Assembly: GCA_040776905.1 (NCBI GenBank)
Contig: JAXGZQ010000001.1
Span: forward strand, 992,001 to 1,056,000
Source: SLHU01 sp009929975
GTDB lineage: Bacteria > Bacillota > Clostridia > Saccharofermentanales > UBA5734
Length of the DNA stretch: 64,000 bases
Direction: 5' to 3'
Shown here: piece after piece, positions 8,500-17,180 of the stretch
Position numbering within the stretch: the first letter of the stretch is position 1
How the letters are laid out: the number at the start of each line of letters is the position of its first letter
Position numbers and translations under genes: made by a program
The notes under the pieces: generated by a model
The model's input: the letters and a program-made list of their open reading frames with translations, nothing else
Told to the model about the DNA's origin: nothing
Databases searched by the model: none

Positions 8500-9213
8500 C
8501 TACGCGTCGAGAAACACCGACAGATTCAAGTTTTTGCTGATCGCCAGTTCACGGCCTTCTGCCGCCCAGAGAAACCCTCGCCGCATCAGTTCCAGCGGTT
8601 CATAGGCATCAAAAATATCAGCATGATGACCCAGCGAATTATAGAAAACCCGACCATGGCCCCAGCGTTTCGTCCAGACAACCGGAACGGCACAGGCCGG
8701 GTTGCTCATGTGGAAACCGCGTACGGACGGATTGGGAAATGTGGTTGTCGCCAGCACCTCGACCACCGGGTCGACATGGACATAATATTGTTCACTGACG
8801 ACCGAAAAGTCTGTCAGGCCTTCGGTGATCGGATTCGATACTGAGCGGATATTGACAACATAAGGCGTGCCATCATTGCCCGGATGAGCCACCCACTGTC
8901 CGCCGGTCATGAACTGCCAGTTGACATCCTGCCGGAACGAATCGCACATGCCGCCATGGCAGCCGGCCAGACCGACTCCGGACGCGACCGCCAGGCTGGC
9001 AGCCTCCGATTGCTCGGCTGTAATCTCGCCCATCGTCCACGCAGGGACCAGCAGGTGAAGTGACTGCATCAGTTCCTTGTCGAGCAGTGTATCCAGTGTG
9101 TCGGATATCTGAACTGAAAAGCCTTCCTCCCGCAGCACTCTGGCAAAAACTTCAGAGACCTGGACTGGCTCGTGGCCATCCCAACCACCTTGAATAATCA
9201 GGGCTTTACGCAT
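8500..9213 (-). CDS. ThuA-like domain protein (glutamine-amidotransferase-like fold)
   Basis: A 237-aa protein recognised by the ThuA (trehalose utilisation) pattern: ALIIQGGWDGHEPVQV at the start, LVPAWTMGEIT, GVGLAGCHGGMCDSFR around a candidate nucleophile-elbow Cys, WVAHPG, and GRVFYNSLGHHADIF near the end. The fold resembles class I glutamine amidotransferases. It is first in the operon. The family occurs beside Gfo/Idh/MocA oxidoreductases and TIM-barrel isomerases in sugar-use clusters, and in trehalose and sucrose metabolism the 3-keto sugar route has been linked to such genes. The chemistry of ThuA itself is not settled. No signal peptide, so cytoplasmic. Confidence 0.85.
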   Translation of the reverse strand: MRKALIIQGGWDGHEPVQVSEVFARVLREEGFSVQISDTLDTLLDKELMQSLHLLVPAWTMGEITAEQSEAASLAVASGVGLAGCHGGMCDSFRQDVNWQFMTGGQWVAHPGNDGTPYVVNIRSVSNPITEGLTDFSVVSEQYYVHVDPVVEVLATTTFPNPSVRGFHMSNPACAVPVVWTKRWGHGRVFYNSLGHHADIFDAYEPLELMRRGFLWAAEGRELAISKNLNLSVFLDA

Positions 9214-9423
9214 AATCCCACCATCCTTTCAGCGATGCATCAGATATCACATCGCCATCTTCTACGATCATACCTTGTTGATTCTGCGAATGCCAGCCCG
9301 ATCGGCCATCCGGCCGGTAAAACATCAACCCGCAGTTGTCTCACGCATTCTTATACGATATTCTATGTCTGATGCCTTGTAACACGATGACTTCATGTCC
9401 AGACAGAATGAAAGGCGGCCATC

Positions 9424-10359
9424 ATGAGACTTGAAATCAAAGCACTCAGCAAAAGTTTTGGAACCAACCTGGTTCTGAAGAATCTGAATTTCACCGCCGA
9501 CAGCGGAGCCGCGCTCGGCCTGCTCGGCAGAAACGGTGCCGGCAAAACAACCACCATCCGTATCATCATGCAGGTGTTCCCACCTGACAGCGGCCAGGTG
9601 CTTCTCGACGGCCAGCCGCTGCGGACAGAGACGATGTCGATCGGCTATCTGCCTGAAGAAAAAGGGCTATACCCGAAATTCAAGATCGGCCACCAGCTCG
9701 TCTATCTCGGCCGACTGCGCGGTCTGAGCCGGTCAGAGGCCGTCACGGCGGTTCGCTACTGGCTTGACCGCCTGTCACTGGCCGATGCCTGGGATAAGAA
9801 ACTGGAAACCCTGAGCAAAGGCAATCAGCAGAAAATTCAGCTGGCACTGGCACTGATCGCGGACCCGCGGATCGTCATTCTTGATGAACCGTTCAGCGGA
9901 CTCGATCCCGTGAACGCGCAGCTTCTGAAAACCATTGTCCGTGAGCAGGTCGCGGCCGGTAAAATTGTTCTTTTCTCCAGCCATCAGATGAGTTATGTTG
10001 AACAGTTCTGTGATCGTGTCGCGCTGCTGAATGACGGTGAAATCGTTCTGGAGGGCGATCTGCGGGCGATCAAACGGGAGCATGCCCGCAACCGGCTCCT
10101 GTTGACATTGGCCGGTGGCGCGGCCCGGACGTTTGAACAGATTGATACACTGCTCAGCCGGCAACCAACGCTGCGCCAGCACATCCAGCGCCTGGAACCA
10201 GACAGCGAAGGCTGCCTGATCCATCTGACCGATCAGGGCAGCCGATCTGAAATTCTGAAGCAGCTCAGCGAACAGGGTTATGATATTGAGCAATTTCGTA
10301 TCGCCGAACCGACACTGGAACAGATTTTTGTCGAGAGAGTAGGTGAAACGCATGATTAA
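9424..10359 (+). CDS. ABC transporter ATP-binding protein, NatA-like
   Basis: A 311-aa ATPase. Walker A is LLGRNGAGKTTTIR, the signature LSKGNQQKIQ, Walker B IVILDEPFSGLDP, and an H-loop FSSHQMSYVE is present. The C-terminal extension of about 80 residues (DUF4162-type) is characteristic of NatA and ABC-2 exporters. It overlaps the downstream permease start by 8 bases, so the two are translationally coupled. AAAGGCGG precedes the ATG. It would power export of sodium, a drug or a peptide through the ABC-2 permease; the NatAB assignment is by similarity of domain layout only. Divergent from the ThuA operon across a 210-base intergenic region in which I see no convincing operator. Confidence 0.92.
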   Translation: MRLEIKALSKSFGTNLVLKNLNFTADSGAALGLLGRNGAGKTTTIRIIMQVFPPDSGQVLLDGQPLRTETMSIGYLPEEKGLYPKFKIGHQLVYLGRLRGLSRSEAVTAVRYWLDRLSLADAWDKKLETLSKGNQQKIQLALALIADPRIVILDEPFSGLDPVNAQLLKTIVREQVAAGKIVLFSSHQMSYVEQFCDRVALLNDGEIVLEGDLRAIKREHARNRLLLTLAGGAARTFEQIDTLLSRQPTLRQHIQRLEPDSEGCLIHLTDQGSRSEILKQLSEQGYDIEQFRIAEPTLEQIFVERVGETHD

Positions 10360-11611
10360 GCAGCAGTTTTTTACCGTCATGGGTTTTGAGTTCATGACGT
10401 TTATGCGCAACAAAGTTTATATTGGCATTACCATTTTCATTGTCATTCTTCTTGCGCTCGGACTCAGCGCACCACGGCTGGTCGATACGGCGAAGGATCT
10501 CGGTTTTGGCGGTGATCCGGCAGCTGACGACCCCAGCCGGACCATTTATGTGTTGAATCAAAGCGGGTATGAGGATCTTTATGGCGCGCTGACCGCCGGA
10601 CTGCCGGAAGAACGATGGTCGGCAGGTGAACCGGAGCAGCGTGAAGCTTATCTTGATAGGGTCGCGGAAAAAGAAGCACTGGCCGTGCTGGAAATCGAAT
10701 CCGACGCGTCGCTGGTCTGGACGGAGTATCGCATCAGCAACTCCGGACTGGCGGCAATGGCCAGCCAGATTTTGACCCGCCAGCTGCAAAGCATGGCCCT
10801 GTCAGAACAGGGACTGAGCGAAACAGCCATTCAGCAGGTTCTGACGCCGCCGGCCATGACAACCCATGAGCTGGTGGAAGAAATGGGAAAATCAATGGAG
10901 CAGACCTATTTTTATACCTATCTGCTGCTTTTCCTGTTGTACATGACCGTCATGATGTATGGCCAGCTGGTGGCTTCTTCGGTCGCTTCGGAGAAAAGCA
11001 ACCGTTCCATGGAAATGCTGATCACATCAGCCCGGCCGCTCAGCCTGATGTTCGGCAAGGTCATCGGTTCCGGGCTGGCCGGTCTGGCTCAGATCGCGGT
11101 GTTTTTAGTTTCTGCCGCCGGCTTCTATGCGCTCAATCAGGATAGCTGGGCGGACATCCCCTTTATCCGTTCCATCTTCGACATGCCGCCGCATATTATC
11201 GTCTATACGATCTTTTTCTATCTGGCCGGTTATTTCATGTACGCCTTTCTCTATGGCGCGCTGGGATCCCTGGCCAGCCGGATTGAGGATATCAATACCA
11301 GCATCATGCCGATCATGCTGATTATCATGGCCGCCATGTTTGTCTCGATTTTTGGCATGATCTCACCGGAGGCCGGCTGGCTGGCCGTCTTTTCCTTTGT
11401 TCCTTTCTTCTCGCCGATGGCCATGTTTGTCCGAATCGCCATGACTCAGGTGCCCGGCTGGCAGATCGCGGTTTCCATCGTGATCATGCTTGCGACCATC
11501 TGGTTGACCGGCTGGGTCTCCAGCCGTATTTACCGGATCGGTGTCCTGATGTATGGCAAGCCGCCAAAACTGAACGAAGTGATCCGGATTCTGCGCCAGA
11601 CCCAGAACTGA
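10352..11611 (+). CDS. ABC-2 type transporter permease, NatB-like
   Basis: A 419-aa membrane protein. An N-terminal transmembrane anchor (YIGITIFIVILLALGL) precedes a long extracytoplasmic region of about 150 residues, followed by about five more transmembrane segments, with the conserved EKSNRSMEMLITSARPLSLMFGK block of the NatB/YhaP permeases. The ATG at 10352 has AGGTG about 7 bases upstream; GTG at 10343 is possible. It forms the membrane half of the transporter whose ATPase overlaps it upstream. A strong terminator follows the gene. Substrate unknown. Confidence 0.9.
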   Translation: MIKQQFFTVMGFEFMTFMRNKVYIGITIFIVILLALGLSAPRLVDTAKDLGFGGDPAADDPSRTIYVLNQSGYEDLYGALTAGLPEERWSAGEPEQREAYLDRVAEKEALAVLEIESDASLVWTEYRISNSGLAAMASQILTRQLQSMALSEQGLSETAIQQVLTPPAMTTHELVEEMGKSMEQTYFYTYLLLFLLYMTVMMYGQLVASSVASEKSNRSMEMLITSARPLSLMFGKVIGSGLAGLAQIAVFLVSAAGFYALNQDSWADIPFIRSIFDMPPHIIVYTIFFYLAGYFMYAFLYGALGSLASRIEDINTSIMPIMLIIMAAMFVSIFGMISPEAGWLAVFSFVPFFSPMAMFVRIAMTQVPGWQIAVSIVIMLATIWLTGWVSSRIYRIGVLMYGKPPKLNEVIRILRQTQN

Positions 11612-11655
11612 TTCGCGCGTCGGCTGCCTGAACGGATTTGATAATGACCAGACTG

Positions 11656-11694
11656 AAAAAGACGGTTCCTGTTTTTCGTCAGGAGCCGTCTTTT
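11656..11694. terminator. Bidirectional rho-independent terminator
   Basis: AAAAAGACGGTTCCTG (11656-11671) pairs, with one T-C junction mismatch, with CAGGAGCCGTCTTTT (11680-11694) around an 8-base loop. The A and T runs on each flank let it serve both the permease gene on the plus strand and the EAL gene on the minus strand. Confidence 0.88.
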
Positions 11695-11714
11695 AAAAGC
11701 AACCGCTGCTTTGG

Positions 11715-12491
11715 TCAGTCAGCGTATTTGCGGACAAACGCAGCCAGTTCATCCATCGGCATCGGGCGGCCGATCAGATAGCCCTGCCCCATGGTGAAAC
11801 CCGCCTCTTCAAGCAGCTCCATCTGCTCAGCCGTTTCAATTCCCTTGGCACAGACTTTGATATCCAGCACCTGGGCAAACTGGAGAATCGCCACAGCGAT
11901 GGTCAGATCACGTTCATTACTGGTAATCTTCGCCGTGAAATCGCGGCTGAGCTCAAGCAGGTCAAATGGAATCACCCGCAGAAGACTGATGGTTGAGAAT
12001 CCCATGCCGAAATTACCCAGCACAAGGCGGATATTCAGTTCCTCGCGCAGTCGGATCAAGTTGCGGATACCGGTTTCATTCAGCGGCTGGCGTTCACTGA
12101 GCTCAAACTGGATATTCTGAGCTGTCAGACCGAAACGGGCCATCATCAGCTGAACCTGGTCGATGAATTCGGGCCGGTTGGCCTGAAATCCGAAAATGTT
12201 GATCGAAATGGTCAGCGTCATGTTCAGCTGATCCATCAGGTTCGCGCAGTCAGCGAAGGCGTTTTCCAGAAACCATGAGCCGAAACGCATGGTCAGCTGC
12301 TCATCAGCTTCAATGACCGGCATGAACGCATCCGGCAGAATCCGTTCCTCATCTTCAGAAATCAAAAGATCAACAAAGACTTCATAGGTATGGCAGGTAT
12401 TACGTCCAAAGGTCCATTTGGGCTGGCCGAACAATTGAAACCGATCCTGCTCCAATGCATCAAGTATCTGCTGCCTGGTTATCTGTGTCAT
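11715..12491 (-). CDS. Degenerate EAL-domain protein, probably not a phosphodiesterase
   Basis: A 258-aa protein consisting of one EAL fold. The scaffold is clear (FELSERQP, RLVLGNFGMGFSTISLL, DLLELSRDF, MGQGYLIGRPMP), but the catalytic positions have changed. The EAL signature reads YEVFVDL (~36-42), the DDFGTGYS loop reads GNFGMGFS (~158), so both metal-binding Asp residues are lost, and the AEGVET glutamate is a lysine in VCAKGIET (~212). It therefore should not hydrolyse c-di-GMP; binding of the nucleotide or of a protein partner is the likelier role. No other domain is fused. GGAGGCGC lies 9 bases before the ATG. Monocistronic, ending at a shared terminator. Confidence 0.88.
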   Translation of the reverse strand: MTQITRQQILDALEQDRFQLFGQPKWTFGRNTCHTYEVFVDLLISEDEERILPDAFMPVIEADEQLTMRFGSWFLENAFADCANLMDQLNMTLTISINIFGFQANRPEFIDQVQLMMARFGLTAQNIQFELSERQPLNETGIRNLIRLREELNIRLVLGNFGMGFSTISLLRVIPFDLLELSRDFTAKITSNERDLTIAVAILQFAQVLDIKVCAKGIETAEQMELLEEAGFTMGQGYLIGRPMPMDELAAFVRKYAD

Positions 12492-12691
12492 AAATGAGCG
12501 CCTCCATTTTCCTTGATTCCAGTCACGCTTGAGCGTCTGACGTCGTTCCTATGCACAGTATACTATAAACCCGTACCGAAAAATCCATCGCTGACGGACA
12601 GCAAATTGATGGCTTTTATGTGCAGAATAACGGTGGCATGCTAGAATAGACACGAATCAACCGGCTCGGCAAATGGCCAGGAGGACGAAAC

Positions 12692-14608
12692 ATGCATGAT
12701 GGATTCATTCGCGTCGCGGCCGCGACCCCGGAGATTCGGGTCGCGAATTGTCAATACAATGAGGCAGAGATTCTCAAGCTGATGCGTCAGGCGAAACAGG
12801 ACAGCGTCCAGGTGGTGATTTTCCCTGAACTGTCTCTGACCGGCTACACCTGTGCCGATTTATTTTTCAGCCAGACACTGCAGCAGGCCGCGCGGGCTTC
12901 TTTGTCGCGGCTGGTCAAGGCAAGCCAGACCATCGCCGGGCTGTTCGCGGTCGGCCTGCCTCTTGCGGCAGGCTCAGCGCTTTACAATGTCGCCGCCGTC
13001 TTCCAGAACGGACAGCTGCTCGGCTTTGTCCCCAAGCAGCAGCTTCCGGATTATGGCGAGTTTAATGAAACACGATACTTTACCCCCGGGCCCGATCAGG
13101 ACGACTGCCTGTTTGACGGCATGACCGTTCCGCTGGGGACCGACCTGCTGTTCCGCAGCCGGGAATTGCCGGACATCTGCCTCGGTTTTGAGATTTGCGA
13201 AAATCTCTGGAGTCCGCAGCCTCCCTCAGTCCGCCTGGCCCTCGCCGGCGCGACCATCATCGGCAACCTTTCGGCCAGCAACGAGATTGTCGCCAAGGCG
13301 GACTATCGCCGATTGCTGGTCCGCAGCCAGTCCGGCCGCCTGATCTGCGCGTATTGCTATGCCAGCGCCGGCCAAGGCGAATCAACCACCGATCTGGTTT
13401 TTTCCGGACACAATCTCATCTATGAGAACGGGGCGCGGCTGGCAGAATCGCCGCTATTCAGCACCGGGCTGCTTTGCGCGGATATCGATGTCCAGCAGCT
13501 GAGCCAGGATCGACGCCGTCATAAAATCATCTCCGGACAGCCGGCCGAACGACCCCGGGTCAGGGAGATCGGGTTCAGCACTCCGCCTGTCACGCTTTCA
13601 CTGATGCGGACGGTCGGCAAGCAGCCCTTTGTCCCGGAGGATCCGACACTCCTGGCGGACCACTGCCGTGAGATCATCGAGCTGCAGTCGCGCGGACTGC
13701 AGAAGCGGTTGTCGCATATCCATTGCCAGAAAACGGTTCTCGGTTTGTCCGGCGGACTCGACTCAACGCTCGCGCTGCTGGTCACGGTTCATGCCTTCGA
13801 CGCGCTTCAGCTCAGCCGCAAAGACATTCTGTCCATCACCATGCCGGGATTCGGCACCACAGACCGGACCTATCAGAACGCGCTGAGACTGGCGGAAGGC
13901 CTGGGGGTGACACTCAGGGAAATTCCGATCCGCGACGCGGTGCTCGGCCATTTCAAGGATATCGGGCACAATCCGGATCAGCACGATGTCACCTATGAAA
14001 ACGCGCAGGCCCGCGAACGGACCCAGATCCTGATGGATCTGGCCAATCAGCAGCAGGCTCTGGTGATCGGCACCGGTGATCTGTCTGAACTGGCTCTGGG
14101 CTGGGCAACCTATAACGGCGACCATATGTCGATGTACGCCGTCAACAGCTCCGTACCCAAGACCTTGATCAGCCATCTGATCCGCGATCTGGCCAGCCGG
14201 TCCGACGAGCCGCTGCGGGATGTACTGAGTGATATTCTGGCAACCCCGGTCAGCCCTGAACTGCTGCCGCCAGAAAACGGCCAGATCGCGCAGAAGACGG
14301 AATCGCTGGTCGGGCCTTACCGGCTGCATGATTTTTATCTTTATTATTTTGTCCGCTTTGGTTTCACACCTGAGAAAATCGAACGGCTGGCGCATATCGC
14401 TTTCCGCGATGAATACACGGCATATGAGATCCGCCACTGGCTGCGTGTCTTTATCCGCCGGTTCTTCAGCCAGCAGTTCAAGCGAAGCTGTCTGCCTGAC
14501 GGACCGAAAGTCGGCCGCGTCGCGCTGTCGCCGCGTGGCGACTGGCGGATGGCCAGTGATGCTGAATCCCTGAGCTGGCTGGATCAACTGCCGGAACTCG
14601 ACCCCTGA
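12692..14608 (+). CDS. nadE: Glutamine-dependent NAD+ synthetase
   Basis: A 638-aa two-domain enzyme of the usual length for the glutamine-hydrolysing type. The N-terminal nitrilase-like amidase has its Glu-Lys-Cys triad in FPELSLTGYTCADL (~46), KQQLPDYGEFNETRYF (~115) and GFEICENLW (~169). The C-terminal synthetase has the ATP pyrophosphatase loop GLSGGLDSTLALL (~353) and GTGDLSELALGW. It converts nicotinic acid adenine dinucleotide to NAD+ using glutamine as ammonia source and ATP. AGGAGG lies 7 bases before the ATG. It is transcribed alone and convergent with the membrane/zinc-ribbon pair. Secure identification. Confidence 0.97.
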   Translation: MHDGFIRVAAATPEIRVANCQYNEAEILKLMRQAKQDSVQVVIFPELSLTGYTCADLFFSQTLQQAARASLSRLVKASQTIAGLFAVGLPLAAGSALYNVAAVFQNGQLLGFVPKQQLPDYGEFNETRYFTPGPDQDDCLFDGMTVPLGTDLLFRSRELPDICLGFEICENLWSPQPPSVRLALAGATIIGNLSASNEIVAKADYRRLLVRSQSGRLICAYCYASAGQGESTTDLVFSGHNLIYENGARLAESPLFSTGLLCADIDVQQLSQDRRRHKIISGQPAERPRVREIGFSTPPVTLSLMRTVGKQPFVPEDPTLLADHCREIIELQSRGLQKRLSHIHCQKTVLGLSGGLDSTLALLVTVHAFDALQLSRKDILSITMPGFGTTDRTYQNALRLAEGLGVTLREIPIRDAVLGHFKDIGHNPDQHDVTYENAQARERTQILMDLANQQQALVIGTGDLSELALGWATYNGDHMSMYAVNSSVPKTLISHLIRDLASRSDEPLRDVLSDILATPVSPELLPPENGQIAQKTESLVGPYRLHDFYLYYFVRFGFTPEKIERLAHIAFRDEYTAYEIRHWLRVFIRRFFSQQFKRSCLPDGPKVGRVALSPRGDWRMASDAESLSWLDQLPELDP

Positions 14609-14653
14609 GGCAGCCTGCCCGGCCGCACGATCCAGTGTCAGCGCCAGAACAGA

Positions 14654-15325
14654 TCAATTTTCTTTTTTCTGCAGAAGTTCCAGTACTTTTTCAGCATAGC
14701 AGGCCGCGTCACAGTACAGCGTATAGCGCCGTGACCTGATTTCGAAATCAACCAGTTTCGCGCTGCAGTCCAGCAGGGACAATCGCTGCAGCGGTACTTC
14801 AAAGGCATCCTCACCGGCCATGAAGACAATTCTCTGGCTGGTGATCACCAGTTCGCCTGGTATTTCTTTATCCAGCTGCGCCGGCATGAGCAGTTCACCC
14901 GGCTGGCGGATGAAATAATAGTGTCCACCCGAACAACGAAGCAGAAAACGATGCCATCCGGCCTCGCGTTCATCGTTCGGCGGTATGAAAATCAGGCGGC
15001 GGGCAGGGGCAAAAAAATGACAGGTCTCAAACTCGTGCATGGCCAGACGCGGGTGGAAACGATTCGGCAAATGTCCACTGTCAATCAGACGTGCCTGGCC
15101 TTCCGGAAAATCCACCGTCTTCGCGGGAGAACAGCGATCAGGCCCGGTGGATCGATCCGCAGAACGCGGCCAGCGGGACAGCAGCATGGCCACCAGGGCG
15201 GCAGCCAGACAGAGACTCGCGAAGATCAGCCAGCCGTTTCCCACTGATTGCCGCTGGGCAAAACCCAGCAGCGCCAGCAGCAGAAAAACAATGGCCGCGA
15301 TAGAATGGATATTCTTCACTTGCAT
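14654..15325 (-). CDS. Membrane-anchored protein with a PH/GRAM-like C-terminal domain, function unknown
   Basis: A 223-aa protein starting MQVKNIHSIAA at 15325. The frame stays open upstream, but that part overlaps the zinc-ribbon gene in another frame, so the internal start is chosen. Two adjacent transmembrane segments (IHSIAAIVFLLLALLGF and WLIFASLCLAAALVAMLL) are followed by about 150 cytoplasmic residues. The last 90 (PGELVITSQRIVFMAGEDAF and VPLQRLSLLDCSA) have the strand pattern and TxxRIVF motif of bacterial PH/GRAM-like domains. It begins 17 bases after the zinc-ribbon gene stops, with GGAGCG upstream, so they form a pair. I do not recognise a named family; a membrane-surface adaptor is a guess. 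Confidence 0.7.
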   Translation of the reverse strand: MQVKNIHSIAAIVFLLLALLGFAQRQSVGNGWLIFASLCLAAALVAMLLSRWPRSADRSTGPDRCSPAKTVDFPEGQARLIDSGHLPNRFHPRLAMHEFETCHFFAPARRLIFIPPNDEREAGWHRFLLRCSGGHYYFIRQPGELLMPAQLDKEIPGELVITSQRIVFMAGEDAFEVPLQRLSLLDCSAKLVDFEIRSRRYTLYCDAACYAEKVLELLQKKEN

Positions 15326-15341
15326 CAGGAAAATCGCTCCA

Positions 15342-15647
15342 TCAATCTGTCCATTGCGCTTCCAACTCGTCCAGATCCCGGGCGATCTCGTCAGACGGTT
15401 TTGGCAGGCGAGCCAGTTTTGCGGCCTCATACGGGCGCAGACGCTCAAGGCTCTCACGGGCGATTTCCAGCCGCGCGGCAGCGGCACCGGCATACTGGAT
15501 CCGGGACAGCGCCTGGAGGGACAGCTGCAATGTCTTGATATCCTCGTCCATTTGCAGATAATAATAAGGGGCACATGCTTCACACAGGCCGTTGACATCC
15601 GTCTCGACCATGAACCCTCTTGTATGGCAGCAGCGGCACTGTGCCAT
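15342..15647 (-). CDS. Small zinc-ribbon protein with helical tail, function unknown
   Basis: A 101-aa protein whose first 25 residues hold two cysteine pairs (CRCC and CEAC) spaced as in a zinc ribbon. A long helical region rich in Leu, Ala, Glu and Arg follows, likely a coiled coil. AAGGAGG lies 8 bases before the ATG, which makes this frame, rather than the longer overlapping frame, the real one. It is followed after 16 bases by the membrane/PH-like gene. N-terminal zinc ribbons of this kind occur in Bacillota membrane-associated proteins of unknown role; here the ribbon and the membrane part are on separate, paired genes. Confidence 0.75.
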   Translation of the reverse strand: MAQCRCCHTRGFMVETDVNGLCEACAPYYYLQMDEDIKTLQLSLQALSRIQYAGAAAARLEIARESLERLRPYEAAKLARLPKPSDEIARDLDELEAQWTD

Positions 15648-15733
15648 GTGAACGCCTCCTTCACCGCAGCTGCGCGGTCCTGCCCGGCAGCCAGTCTGTT
15701 ACCATTATAGCCGATTATCTCAAGGAGTGTACG

Positions 15734-16597
15734 ATGCCTGAACTACCTGAAGTTGAAACGGTCCGGCAGACCATCCTGCCTTCTGTCACAGGGCGGCAGA
15801 TTGACATGATCAGTCCCCTGACCCCGGGCGTCTATCTCAGTGGCGGCCTGGACGCGTCCGGCAGCATAATCACCGATGTGCGGCGGCGCGGCAAATACCT
15901 GCTGCTCGATCTGATCCCGCAAGACGGCTTGCACGGGCCGCTGATCATGCTCGTTCATCTGCGGATGACCGGCCGTCTGCTGTTGCGTGAGCGAGACGAA
16001 ACACCGCCCCGCCACACCCATCTGCGTCTGCGGCTGACCAGGCCCGATCAACCGGACAACCCGATCTGGCTCGATTTTCATGATACCCGCCGGTTCGGAC
16101 GTGTCTGGCTCCTTACCGCGGACCCGGAGGGCCGGCCGGTCGGAGCGCCGGGGGGTTATGACGCGCTTGGTCCTGAACCGCTCGGTCCGGAGTTCTCCGC
16201 TGCCTGGCTGCAGGGTCTGCGGGATAAGCGGAAAAACACATCGCTGAAGGCGTTCCTGCTTGATCAGACGGTCATCGCCGGGTTGGGCAACATCTATGCG
16301 GATGAATCGCTGTTCGCGGCGAAACTGGCGCCGGACCAAAGCGTGGGGACCGTGTCAGACACCCAATTCAGCCAGCTGGCCGACGCGGTCCGCCAGGTCC
16401 TGGCTGACGCTGTTTCATGCCAGGGGACCTCCCTGCGCGATTATGTTGACGGCTGGAATCGCAAGGGACGATTCCAGGACTGCCTGATGGCCTACGGCCG
16501 CGCCGGACAGCCCTGCCGCATCTGCGGGACAATCATGCGCAAAATGAAACTGGCAGGCCGAACCACCTGCTGGTGTCCGGACTGCCAGTCGTCATAA
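15734..16597 (+). CDS. mutM: Formamidopyrimidine-DNA glycosylase (Fpg/MutM)
   Basis: A 287-aa DNA repair glycosylase/AP lyase that excises 8-oxoguanine and formamidopyrimidines. The mature N-terminus PELPEVETVRQTI gives the catalytic Pro and Glu after Met removal. RRRGKYLLLDL carries the conserved Lys, LDFHDTRRFGR and GLGNIYADESLF the DNA-binding residues, and the C-terminal zinc finger reads CRICGTIMRKMKLAGRTT then CWCPDCQ. The ATG at 15734 has AAGGAG 7 bases upstream; the open frame further upstream belongs to another gene's antisense. It is divergent from the zinc-ribbon gene. Secure. Confidence 0.96.
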   Translation: MPELPEVETVRQTILPSVTGRQIDMISPLTPGVYLSGGLDASGSIITDVRRRGKYLLLDLIPQDGLHGPLIMLVHLRMTGRLLLRERDETPPRHTHLRLRLTRPDQPDNPIWLDFHDTRRFGRVWLLTADPEGRPVGAPGGYDALGPEPLGPEFSAAWLQGLRDKRKNTSLKAFLLDQTVIAGLGNIYADESLFAAKLAPDQSVGTVSDTQFSQLADAVRQVLADAVSCQGTSLRDYVDGWNRKGRFQDCLMAYGRAGQPCRICGTIMRKMKLAGRTTCWCPDCQSS

Positions 16598-16615
16598 GAC
16601 GCAGCGGATTGGTGA

Positions 16616-16984
16616 TCAGCGCTGGGGCACGATTTCCAGCCAGTAATCATCCGGATCATGGATAAAATAAAGACCCATGGCCTCATTTTCGAAGCAGATA
16701 CAGCCCATTTCAGCGTGCAAAGCATGCGCCGCGTCATAATCATCCGTATGAAAACAGACATGGGTCTCATTGTCACCCAGGTCATAAGGTTCCGTGCGGT
16801 CACGCAGCCAGGTCAGCTCCAGTTGGTAGCGACCCTCCTCATCACTGAGGAATGCCAGTTCAAAATGACCATCATCTGCTTTTTTGCGGCGGACCACTTT
16901 CAGTCCCAGTGCCTGTTCATAAAAAGCGATCGACCGCTCCAGATCCATGACATTGAAATTGGTATGAGCCAGTTTGAATTTCAT
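16616..16984 (-). CDS. gloA: Glyoxalase I-like VOC-family protein
   Basis: A 122-aa vicinal-oxygen-chelate protein. The two beta-alpha-beta-beta-beta repeats are visible: FKLAHTNFNVMDLERSIAFY with the first metal-ligand His, then ELTWLRDRTEPYDLGDNETH and YFIHDPDDYWLEIVPQR with the later His and Glu ligands. The order and spacing match lactoylglutathione lyase (glyoxalase I), which isomerises the hemithioacetal of methylglyoxal. GGGGAG lies 9 bases before the ATG. Anaerobic Bacillota usually lack glutathione, so another thiol cofactor or another substrate is possible. Monocistronic and convergent with mutM. Confidence 0.85.
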   Translation of the reverse strand: MKFKLAHTNFNVMDLERSIAFYEQALGLKVVRRKKADDGHFELAFLSDEEGRYQLELTWLRDRTEPYDLGDNETHVCFHTDDYDAAHALHAEMGCICFENEAMGLYFIHDPDDYWLEIVPQR

Positions 16985-17061
16985 AATATCGTCTCCCCAT
17001 TCATTGATAATCGGTCTTGTCTGGCTCTATTGTACGATATTTGGTTTGATAAGCAAAGCTA

Positions 17062-17091
17062 TTCTCAAAGACACAGGTCCTGTGCTATGAT
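17062..17091 (+). promoter_or_regulatory. Candidate sigma-A promoter of the alpha-oxoamine synthase gene
   Basis: TTCTCA at 17062-17067, an 18-base spacer, then TATGAT at 17086-17091. It lies about 90 bases upstream of the ATG. Both boxes match consensus only partly. Confidence 0.4.
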
Positions 17092-17180
17092 GAACCTACG
17101 TTTTTACATCTCAGGGGGAAGCCGGTGCGCCGTTCACGGTGGCCGGTCGATGACACGGTTGTGATGAAGGAGAATTCATA

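Noticed and set aside
15326..15664. N-terminal extension of the membrane protein up to 15664
   Set aside because: This segment overlaps the zinc-ribbon gene in another frame, and that gene has the cysteine pattern and a strong ribosome site.
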